NCBI GenBank assembly: GCA_030765045.1
Contig: CM060965.1
Coordinates: 59,501,787-59,565,786, forward strand
DNA length: 64,000 nucleotides
From: Tenodera sinensis
Lineage: Eukaryota > Arthropoda > Insecta > Mantodea > Mantidae
Direction: 5' to 3'
Below are positions 1 through 9,700 of this stretch, piece after piece. Made by a program: the position numbers and the translations under genes. Position 1 is the first letter of the stretch. Every line of letters starts with the position of its first letter. Below the pieces are notes generated by a model. It was not told where the DNA came from and did no database searches. It saw nothing but the letters and a program-made list of their open reading frames with translations.

Positions 1-620
1 CTTGTCTACTGCAAAGGGATATCAATCGTTTTAATTAAATAGTGCATATTTCTTGGTATATTTTCAAGTTTTTAAGACCATATTTGCATGCATATTTCAG
101 TGTTTTTTAGGGCATGAACTTCCGAGCCCTAGTAAATATATATTTCCTAGGTAGATGAGTTTGAGGGTCATGTGATTTGTTGAATATAACAATGTCAGGA
201 ATGTAATGGAATTTTGCTTACTGCTATGTGACAGTAATTAAATGTTTGCTTTAAGGCAAAGAAATCAAACGTCTGAGGACTGAATATCGGATTTCAACTA
301 CTTGTTCAACTTCAAAAGACAATTCAAAATATAATAAGACCACCATACATGAGTAATATTTAAAATTAATTATTGTGATCATTGTGCAACGTTTCTGAAT
401 ACACAGATCTATTTCTGCAATAAAATTATTAACTTTAATCTCCTGTTACATTATTCATAAATATTTCAGTTTTTGTAGATAACACATCTGGTACAAACAG
501 GTGCATTTTTAATCCAATCTCATACTGTGGTTTACATGACGTTAACATAGAACACATTGGTTAATATCAGTTTAATAATAATGATGGTGATGATGAATCG
601 TAAGAAATAAAAACAAGAAT
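1..620. other. AT-rich sequence, nothing recognised
   Basis: No gene, RNA or repeat signature can be supported. A short ATG/AAT-rich tract near 570-600 abuts the LINE fragment that follows. Confidence 0.5.
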
Positions 621-624
621 TTTA

Positions 625-1165
625 ATGGCCAATAAAGTTTACTATTCACTCCATACAATATCTAGATCTAAACAATTTCATAGAAGCAACAAAATTAGGT
701 TATACAAAACACTGAGAAAGCCCGTACTGTGCTATGGAAATGAAACATTAACACTGACACAGAACTTGGGAGATGCTCTAAAAATTTTTGAAAGAAACGT
801 TCTTAGAAGAATATGTGGACCAATACAGGAAGGAGGACGCTGGCGCGTAAGATGGAATGAAGAACTGTATAGTTTATATAAAGATATAAATATTGTCCAA
901 GATATTAAAATTAGGAGAATGAGATGGACAGGTAATATAATAAGAATGGAAGAAGAAAGAATACCAAAAAGAGTTCCTAATGGCAAATTTTATAACACAA
1001 GAGCAGTAGGAAGACCGAGAATGAGATGGGGAGATGCCATACAGAGAGATGCTCAACATATACTTGGAATACGAGGATGCAGAAGGAGAGCTGGAGAAAG
1101 AGAGGAATAGAGGCACCTGCTGAAGGAGGCCAAGGCCCAGAAGGGGCTGAAGCGCCACTCGATGA
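625..1165 (+). mobile_element. non-LTR retrotransposon, C-terminal tail of reverse transcriptase protein (fragment)
   Basis: A 161-residue open frame (625..1110) reads as the extreme C-terminus of an insect endonuclease-reverse transcriptase. Seen: LYKTLRKPVLCYGNETLTLT, then FERNVLRRICGP, a W-R-x-R-W-N-E-E-L stretch, RRMRWTGNIIRMEEERIPKR and GRPRMRWGDAI. This order of motifs is characteristic of these LINE proteins. The endonuclease and the catalytic RT core are absent, so the copy is 5'-truncated. A stop at 1108 interrupts the last residues, and similarity continues to about 1165. The clade is not certain. The methionine at 625 is internal and not a true start. Confidence 0.75.
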
Positions 1166-1177
1166 AGAAGAAAAGCT

Positions 1178-1321
1178 TTATTGAACTACTGGGTTATCAC
1201 TATTTTCAGAATCGTCTTCTAATGTCCAGGATTCAGGGCGAACAGGAATGGGTACCTCATTACTGTGAGCAACAGGTCTAATAGCTGATGGAATAGTGGA
1301 GGGATTCAAAAATAAACACAT
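1178..1321 (-). pseudogene. short transposon-type ORF remnant
   Basis: Minus-strand frame of 47 codons ending in TAA. It contains PSAIRPVAHSNEVPIPVRP followed by an acidic serine-rich end. Proline-rich tails of the form 'P-S-A-x-R-P-V-x-H-S-x-E-x-P-I-P' recur, from memory, in repetitive insect ORFs linked to DDE transposases, but I cannot name the family. It lies directly against the 3' end of the LINE fragment. Confidence 0.3.
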
Positions 1322-1660
1322 GAGACATTTGGAAATGTAATTATTTATTCGCTATTAGGAGACACAAAAACAGGAAATAAATTGTCAAAGGTAAAACTAT
1401 CATAACAGCACGGTCCTTACTGAACTAAACCAGTAAAGTAATCAAAAATAAATGTTATTATCACTACTAGATCTTGTTTACTATGTCAATCACTATAACA
1501 GAAATTTAAGCATTTACAGCCAGTGCTAATTCAGAAAACAGACTTTTTGAAACTGTGGGTGACAGAGAAAAATGTTTGCACCATTGAATTCAACGCTAAA
1601 ATCCACATAATAAACACCCAATCTCATGCTGAAAATTGTTGGCTGTTCTCCAGTGTTATA
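1322..1660. other. non-coding AT-rich stretch
   Basis: No recognisable gene or repeat. On the minus strand this region lies just downstream of the duplicated upstream module at 1661..1837, where the first exon of a paralogous gene would be expected. The first ATG there (1627..1625) does not open a signal-peptide-like sequence. Confidence 0.4.
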
Positions 1661-1837
1661 AACAAATGAACTGTCCTCATAAATAGCTAAACATCACGAT
1701 CACAGATAAGCATAAGTAAAGAAGGAAGTAAAGTATTGGCAATAAAGTAAGATAATATAGTGCCTTCTTCGTTGAAATAGCCAGTCATTAGGACCTAAGC
1801 GCACGAAAACTTAATATTCTTTATCTTTCCCATTCAG
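1661..1837 (-). promoter_or_regulatory. inverted duplicate of the secreted-gene upstream region
   Basis: Read on the minus strand, this stretch aligns over about 180 bp with 4691..4872, immediately upstream of the secreted gene. Shared blocks in the same order include TTTATTGCCAATAC, ACTTATGCTTATCT, GATCGTGATG and GAGGACAGTTC. The match fades where the TATA box and first exon of the + strand gene begin. It is either the regulatory remnant of a decayed head-to-head paralog or a regional duplication. The alignment was made by eye. Confidence 0.65.
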
Positions 1838-1980
1838 AAATGAAGCATAAAGTTGTTCTATATTTCAACTTTGTCCGTCACTCCCTCCTCTTTCAGCTCT
1901 GATTCCTCTGTTTTCAAATATTTTCATTTTGCTTAAACTAATAGCCCTGTTGCTTTTACTTTTGTTCTATGTATAATGAG

Positions 1981-2917
1981 TGGTGAAGTATTGTATTCGA
2001 CACAAAAATTCGATGTCGCGATTTCACCGAAAATATGTTTTATTGCCTCCTGAATAAAAAAAGAAAATCTGATGTGTTGCACTCACATGACTTTCTCTGC
2101 TTTTGTACTACCCATTCTTACAAACTCTTATTCCTATATCTTCTTCGTGTTAGTTAAAATAAACATTTGTACAAATTATCTTATTGGTTATTTCCTTGTA
2201 GGTGCAAGGGGAATATTAGAATACAGTAGGCTTTGAGCGATAGTAAAATCTTTTAAAACTTTGAGATTCTGTTCTCTTTGCACACTTAGCATATAAAAAA
2301 TGAACAACGATGTTCCATTTCACGAAAGCTTTTAAGTTTTCCGAAACTCACACACATAACAAGGAATATCTCCGAAATGGTTCAAACTACAAGAAAATTT
2401 ATTGAGACATAAATTGCGTATTTTAGCAACATCTACATTTTTTGCATAGTATGATTTGGTCTATCTCTAACGGTTTACCAATTATGCAAAAGTCGTTCAG
2501 AGTAAATAGGACTACAGGGGCTATAGCCAGAAAATTCAAGAGATACATTTCATTTGTCATAAAAATATCTCAAACATATGACATTTTAATCAAAATCGTT
2601 AGAGCCATTTTCAAGAAAATCAAAATCTTCCATGTAAAGGGTAGTTTAGGATGGGGCTATTTTCTTCAAAATCTTCGAGTCGCATCCTTGAAAGACATCA
2701 AACGTAAATACCAATTATGGTTTTTAACCGACTTTTCGTTTTTGAGTTATGCTGTCCACCGACTAACACACAGACACACACACGGACCTTTTTCTAAAAA
2801 TGCTTTTTTTGGATTCAGGGGTTCTCAAAACATATATTTCCGGTGAAATCTCGACATCGAATTCTTGGGTGGAATACAATACTTCAATACTTCCCCTGCT
2901 TGCCAGTAGAGAAAGTA
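1981..2917 (+). repeat. family A interspersed repeat, copy 1 (nearly complete)
   Basis: An element of about 0.9-1.1 kb with terminal inverted repeats of some 60-90 bp. The left end reads GAAGTATTGTATTC then an ATTTCACCGAAAATATG block; the right end (2815..2917) is its reverse complement and finishes AGTAGAGAAAGTA. The interior includes TCTGATGTGTTGCACTCACA, ATCAAAATCGTTAGAGCCAT and a CA-rich tract before the right terminus. A 134-codon frame inside it is repeat sequence, not a gene. No transposase is present. Confidence 0.75.
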
Positions 2918-3949
2918 AAAAGCATTTTAAGAAAAAGGCATGTGTGTGTCTGTATGTGTGTCTGTTTTGTGTGTGTGTCAACAGTGTAACTAAAAAACAA
3001 AAAATCTGATGTGTTGCACTCACATGTCTTTCTCTACTCTTCTACTAATTATCCTTACAAACTCTTATTCTTATATCTACTCCATGTTAATACAGATAAA
3101 CATTTGTAAAAATTATCTTATTGTATATTTTCTTATAGGTACAAGGGAAATATGGGAATACAGTAGACTGGGCGATACTCAATCTTTTAAAGCTTTCAAA
3201 TTCCGTTCTCTTTGGATGTTTAACATACATGTTTAACATATTCCATTTGACAGAAGTTCTCGTAAACTCACACGAATAACAAGGCATTATCTCCGAAACG
3301 ATTTACTCGACAAAAATTATTTAGATATAAATTATGTATTTTAGCAAGATCTACATTTTTGTAGAGTAAGATTTGGTCTATCTCTTACGGTTTACCAGTT
3401 ATGCAAAAGTCATCCAGAGTAAATACGACTACAGGGGCTATAGCCAGAAAATTCAAGATATAAATTTCATTTCTTCTTAAAAATATCTCAAGTGTTTCAA
3501 TCACAATCGTTAGTCATTTTCAAGGAAATAATATTTTCGAAAAAATTTCCTGTAAAGGATAGTTTAGGGTGGAGCAATTTTCTTCAAAATCTTCGTTTCG
3601 CATCCTTGAAAGACTTCATCTTCCGATTACACTCCCCTTATGTAGGACTTACACCCTCTAGGACTTACAAGCCGGTACCTAGGGTCAGGCGCCTGTGGGG
3701 GAGCACAGGAACCTATGAACCGGACAGAGTGAAGACCTGGAAGTCTTGAAAGACATTAAACTTAAATACCAACTTTTGTTTTTAACCGACTTTTTGTTTA
3801 TGAGGGTTTTTTTCTTCTTTTTTTTTTCTAAAGATGCTTTTTTTTTATTCAGGGACCTCAATACGTATATTTCCGCTGAAATCTTGACATCGAATTTTTG
3901 GGTGGAATACTATACTTCCTCTACTTTACTATACGTAGTAGAGAAAGTA
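2918..3949 (+). repeat. family A interspersed repeat, copy 2
   Basis: Same order and orientation as copy 1, joined to it end to end. The right terminus (about 3850..3949) carries the inverted-repeat block and ends AGTAGAGAAAGTA. It is interrupted at 3615..3744 by a short SINE-like insertion. The left terminus is reduced to the TG-rich tract. Confidence 0.7.
3615..3744. mobile_element. 130-bp SINE-like insertion with 10-bp target-site duplication
   Basis: The insertion is flanked by direct repeats CTTGAAAGAC at 3605..3614 and 3745..3754, which are a single site in other family A copies. Its body (TAGGACTTACA twice, CTAGGGTCAGGCGCCTGT, ACAGAGTGAAGACCTGGAAG) recurs at about 47615..47740, so it is a dispersed element. 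No clear pol III A/B boxes are seen; it may be a LINE 3' end rather than a true SINE. Confidence 0.65.
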
Positions 3950-4560
3950 AGAATGGATTAAAACCCAAAGGCGTTATTTAAGTTTAATATCTTTCAAGGA
4001 TGCAATGCGAAGGTTTACAAGAAAATTCCTCCACCATAAACGACCCCTTACACGGAATTTTTTTAAAAAATAGCTCTTAACGTTTTGATTAAAATGCCAT
4101 ATGTTTGAGGTATCTTTATGGCAAATGAAATGTATATTTTGAATTTCTTGTCTAAAGCCCCTGTAGTCCTGTTTACTCTGGATGACTTTTGCATAGCTGG
4201 TAAACGTAAGAAATAGACTAAATCTTACTGTACAAAAAATGTAGATCTCGTTAAAACACACAAGCTATGTCCAAATACATTTTATAGAGTGAACCATTTC
4301 CGATATATTCCTTGTTATTTGTGTGAGGTTTGCAATTGTTAAAGAGAATAGAATTTCGAAGTTTTAAAAGATTGACTATCGCTTAAGGCCTACTGTGTTC
4401 CCATGTTCCCCCTGAAACGACAACAAAAATAATATTAAAATAATTTCTGGAAATGTTTATTTCGACTAACATGAAGAAGACAGAGGAATTATAATTGTAA
4501 GAATAATTAGTACAAGTAGAGAAACTCATGTGAATGCAACACATTAATTTTTTTTTCCTT
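3950..4560 (-). repeat. family A interspersed repeat, copy 3 (reverse orientation, partial)
   Basis: Reverse-orientation family A sequence lying tail-to-tail with copy 2: AAGTTTAATATCTTTCAAGG, GATTAAAATGCCATATGTTT and TCATGTGAATGCAACACATT appear in minus-orientation order. The terminal block is missing at the copy 2 junction. The 95-codon minus frame here is repeat sequence. Confidence 0.65.
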
Positions 4561-4690
4561 TCAGTAATTTGGATACTAAGAGCAGACAAAATCAAAAAAT
4601 CTGAAAATCAGCTACCTCAATTCGAAGACCCTTAGATGGCCCCTGGATAATAATAGATGGGACAATTTCAAATTGATAAGATAGATGTGA

Positions 4691-4922
4691 ATACTTATTG
4701 CTCGTGCGTTCAGGTCATAATGTCTCTGAGATAGACAGTTATGGATCTTTCATGTGCATTTTAACGAAATTGGCATTATTAGCTTTCTTTATTGCCAATA
4801 CCTTATTTCCTTCATGACTTATGCTTATCTCAGATCGTGATGGCTAGAGGATTTACGAGGACAGTTCGTTTATATATAATCACCAATTACTTCTCTGCCA
4901 CAGAACAGATTTTGTCCACAAA
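4691..4922 (+). promoter_or_regulatory. putative promoter of the secreted gene
   Basis: A TATA-like box (TATATATAAT, 4871..4880) lies about 45 bp before the start codon at 4923, leaving room for only a very short 5' leader beginning near 4900. The preceding 180 bp are the block duplicated in inverted orientation at 1661..1837, which suggests a conserved proximal control module. The start site is inferred from spacing only. Confidence 0.5.
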
Positions 4923-4973
4923 ATGGCTGGCCTAGTGAAGTTTGGTCTTCTTCTCATTATTGGAGTTTTACAG
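4923..4973 (+). CDS. secreted protein, exon 1 (signal peptide)
   Basis: Encodes MAGLVKFGLLLIIGVLQ, a typical short basic start followed by a hydrophobic core. The donor GTGAAC follows at 4974, with phase 0. The start is the only ATG downstream of the TATA-like box before the exon ends. Intron 1 is about 15.5 kb. Confidence 0.75.
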
Positions 4974-6712
4974 GTGAACATTACATGAATATTTTATTCC
5001 AAGTTTCGCATGTGCTTTTTTACTATCTACAAATAGTTTGTCTTATGAAAGGGTATCTTTAATCCAAGCAAAAATGGCGCCTGAATGTATTTATATTATG
5101 TCGGACATGTTTGAAAACATGGGAGAAGTATACTATTTGCACAAGACTTCAGATAGTCATATGGTTCAGACGACAGCGCAAATTTCTTCAATTAGACATC
5201 ATCCCAAGAATCTCATCACTAATCTCTGCTTTCTAAAAGTATACATTTCTTGAGAAAGGGATATTTCATGCGCTATTTGCTGATATTGCTATGCTTAAAA
5301 TATCTGGAGTTTTATTTCAAGAAAGGATAATAAACTACCATAATACAGCAGAAGCCCAAAATAGCGCGGTCCGAAATACCATAGATTTGAACTTAACCGG
5401 GGGAAAAGTATATCTCCGAAAATACATTGCACTGTTTATTTATTAATTTATTTACTTATTTATTTTATTTTTGGAAGTTGAGTTTAAAATTTTTCTACAA
5501 AGAGCCGTACTGGAATATAATTTTCGCTATCCCTAGCGTAGAATTAGCCACTGCGGCCGCTGCACTCCTAGCGTTGACCTTGGCCACTGCATTGCTAAGA
5601 GCTAATGAGACATGCACACGGAAGAAGATATTCTGCATGTTAGTGAAGTGGGAAGTACCATAAACAAGATAATTCTGTGTGTGGAGGAGCAAAATTAATT
5701 GAACAGTGTTCATCTCCATCTTGCTACAGTCAAGTGTGAATTATGCCACTAAACAAAACTTATTAACTTCTTTAAGACAATGCAAAATTACGGTACTGTG
5801 AAATGGATACGCATTATATAAACCAAAATCGGTTGCAGGACTGGAATACACCCTTAGCATAGCTGGTGGGTAAATGCATATAAAAGTAGTGTACTTTACA
5901 ATATATTACATGCTTTACAATGTGCGTAAATTATCATTGCACAAATGTTCCCCACCACCTCCACGGGATAGATTTATGTCACTTCTAAGCTCACATTTCG
6001 ATATACCGTGAAAGCGTTATAACGCGGGGTTAAAGCATATCTCCCAAGAACCACGTTATTTCAGGATTCTACTGTACTTTTCGGAAGACAATAGTTGTCA
6101 ATGTATTGTTAACTTAAATTCAGTCCTAAGATAGTTACAGATTGTAACTGCAGTATCCTTCCCTTAACAAGCTCTATAATTATATTTTGCCCTTACACAA
6201 CTCTCATGACAATTAGCTAGTTTGATTTCTTTCGGGCTTGTAGGCCGTGGTCTGGAAGACATTGTAGATACCGACATTTTGGCAAGTACTGCTCTTGGCA
6301 TCTTCAGGGTAAGATGATTCGTTGTCTACGCTGGTCAGAGTTCGAATTTGAAAAGTTTCAGTTTCAGTTTTCTTTATTAACAAGCTTTTGCCGGGTACCG
6401 TTATATTAGGCCCGCCTTATAGACTACAATTTAGGATGGACTTATATTTAGCACTATTTACATTATTTATTGTAGATTTTGTTTATTTGTCTTTAAGTTT
6501 TTGTTTCGTTTTTTATATACATACACATTTATATACCCACATATACTGAAATTTTTGACATTCTCCCATTTGAACAAATTTGGTATAAATCGGTCCCTGG
6601 GGGTCCCTAGAGACTCCAGGGTACAGGTGTGGTTGGATATGAGCAGGTCGTTGTTTCGCGATAATTCGCTGCACTCCTGTCACTCCTGGGCACACCAGAA
6701 CTGCTTGTCCCA

Positions 6713-6778
<66 letters not shown>

Positions 6779-9700
6779 GCGCGCGCACGCACGCACACGC
6801 ACGCACGCACACACATACACACACACTTTCACTGGGCATACCAAAAAGTGACTGGCCTTGTATATACATAATGGATTTGGGCATAAAAATGCTAGGAAGA
6901 TATGAATTGACAATTTTTTAAATGTTTCCCTACATGTGCTGTTCATAGGAAATTTTTCTATGTATCTTATGTGCTTGTTTCTATAGTATAAAAGTTCTCT
7001 TTAAATTAGCTTTAAACGTCGATCGCCACAATTCAATTCCACTTGTAACACTTGAGTGCATTAAAGCGAAATGTGAAAATGTATTAAAGAGGGAAACATT
7101 TAAAACTGATTAAGGGAAGATAGTATAAGGAGATTATACAGTCAGCGTCTAGAGAAATATACACCTCTACCACCATTAAGCCTAGACATAAACTCACAAT
7201 GGGAAGATTTGAAACATGTTATTAAAGTCACTACAGAGGCATTAGGGAAGAGAAAAATAAGATACAAAAAGAGAGAATTGTATATTTGGAATGACGCCAT
7301 TGCTGCAGTAATTAGGGATAAGAAAGAAGCTTATTTAAAGTTATTAAATAATCCTAACGATGAAAATAATGTCCATATATTAGTAATTTAGAATATGATG
7401 TTCATGGAGCCCAAAGTCAGGCATATAAAATAATGAAGTATTTAAACAAAACAGAAAAGGACACAGTAGAACTTACGAATGCGTCTGAAGAAGATTGGCC
7501 ATACTTTTTCAAAGAATTACGGTCCCATTAATATACAAAATAAATAGCACTGGTCCCAAAATAGAGTACCGAGGAGCTTCAGATATTACGACTTTATTTT
7601 GGAATGTAGCAATTCTCCGTGTACAATTACTTCAATAAACAGAGTCCTATTGGTCATATATGACCTTATAAGTGTTTAATATCCCACACATTTAAAAATG
7701 TTACGATTCAGAATTTTGCCTGTTGCACCATGTTCCCGGTTAGGTACTTCAAATAAACTAATTTTAAATTTAACCTCAAACTTTCAGTTTAGCACTGCTT
7801 TCCTCTGTCATGTAATAGCTTTATCACATACGCTGGCTTAATTGTGCTCTTGTTTAGTACAAATAAGTACTGTGACGAAACGAAAAAGGTTCAGTAAAAT
7901 TACTTCTTTCTCACTTTATTTTCTTCTAACATGTATGCACAACACACAGTTCTCTTTTATTGACGTTAACACAGTCTTTCGTGAAATAACAACTCACAGC
8001 TGTTTTGGCGGCGCCGTGGCCGAGCGGTTAGCGCGCTCGCCTACCACCTAGGCGGTCCGGATTCGATCCCAGGGACCCGCATGTGGTATTCGTGGTGGAC
8101 GAAGCGGCGTCAGGGCGGGTTTTCTCCGGGTGCTCCGGTTTCCCCCGCCATCTCATTCCACCGGTGCTCCATCTTCATGTGTCATCAGTGTCACCGCCTG
8201 CGGTGCGGTAGTAGTAAAAGCGGGCGTTAAACACTACAACAACACAGCTGTTTTCTTCTCGAAACTTTGACTCACTCTTTTATGTCCTGCTTCACTTTCT
8301 CTCTAACAGGTGACTGAGGATATCGCCGGCGTCACAGTACTAATAAAACCTATTAACTCTAGTCCAGTTTTATTCAATATTCAAACAAGTATGCCATAAC
8401 ATGTACAGCTGTTTACATTGCTATGTTTTAAAAAGGCTATTTTGCTATTCCATGGAATGGATATTGTCAATCTTTGATCTTATAGTCTTAGCCTTAAATC
8501 TAACTTTATATTGATATATGTTGTTTCATTAGTCGATTACTTATTATAATATACCATTTCACAGTTGTGGAAAGAAGATTTTGTATTCAATTAATATAAT
8601 CTTAATTTTATTTTTAAATGCTGCGGTAAAATATTGTTTACTTTGATTGTTTACATAGTTACCATTTTCTGGAGTTTTATTCAATACTTAAGTGAATTAG
8701 TGGCATTAACAGTGTTTTAACGGCTTTTCCATGTTTACGCGAATTAGTTGAAGATGGCGGATACAGCTGTTACTGAGCTGTTGCGGTCGCTCTTAAAAGT
8801 ACCTCTCCAAAAAATTAAAAATCCTCTTGCAACCCGGAACAACCCGGAACAACCAACGGAGGAAGAGGTTCTTCCGATGAGTGAGATGGACAAGGCATTA
8901 AGTAAGGTATGTGTTATGCTCATGTATTATGAAACGAACTGAATAATACTCATATGAAAGTCGCAGAGCCAACGTACAGCGACAAGGTTCTGACACCTAT
9001 CGGACGTCCAAAGACACAGAGAGGCGACAGAAGGGAGTTGCTATCCTATAGCGGTCAGCGCGACAAATCACCTGGAGTCCTGATTGCTGCAGTCATAAAC
9101 GTGACATGAACAGAAGATTCACAAGAACTCATAAAAAACAAAATCAAGCCCCGTGAGATTAAAGTAGGAGAAAACAACATCAGAAGCTTTAATAAAAGCT
9201 CTGTGTTCATAGAATGCATATCACAGGGTGAAAGCGTCAGGCTAGAAAATGAATTAATGAACAAAGTATAAAAAGTGACCATAACAAAACCGAAACGGCT
9301 CAGTCCCACAGCCAGACCCGAATTTAGGACCTCTGACGCCCCTGGGCAAAAAACATATTGTAACAAATGGAGAAAACACCAGTTACTGCTATTCACACTT
9401 TATTGCCTTTTAGTCAGTTAGCGTAGTGCTAACGTTACACTCAGATTACTTTTGTCCAAGCTCAGAGCAACAGAACAACTAGCGAATCACATATCAGAAC
9501 TGTCAGATTGAACTCCTAGTCGGCACGACTCCTTTGACGCTTCGCATACGTCTTTTTTTTTCTTTCCTCTCCGGTGCTTGGCCGCGACTTATATAGGTCC
9601 TTAGAAACAGGGAAAGTTCTGGAGGTAGAATATTCGGGAGTGCCTGTGGCGGAACGGTCCAGAAACCGCACCGCCGTGTAATAGCTATCGTCTCGTACAC

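Noticed and set aside
2442..2846. 134-codon frame with similar frames in other family A copies
   Set aside because: The frames differ by stops and shifts between copies, so similarity reflects shared repeat DNA rather than a conserved protein.
6501..6946. Several 70-123 codon frames of His-Thr or Cys-Val repeats
   Set aside because: They are translations of the (CA)n microsatellite in different frames.
8007..8080. Possible tRNA gene
   Set aside because: The tRNA-like head continues into a SINE body with a target-site duplication.
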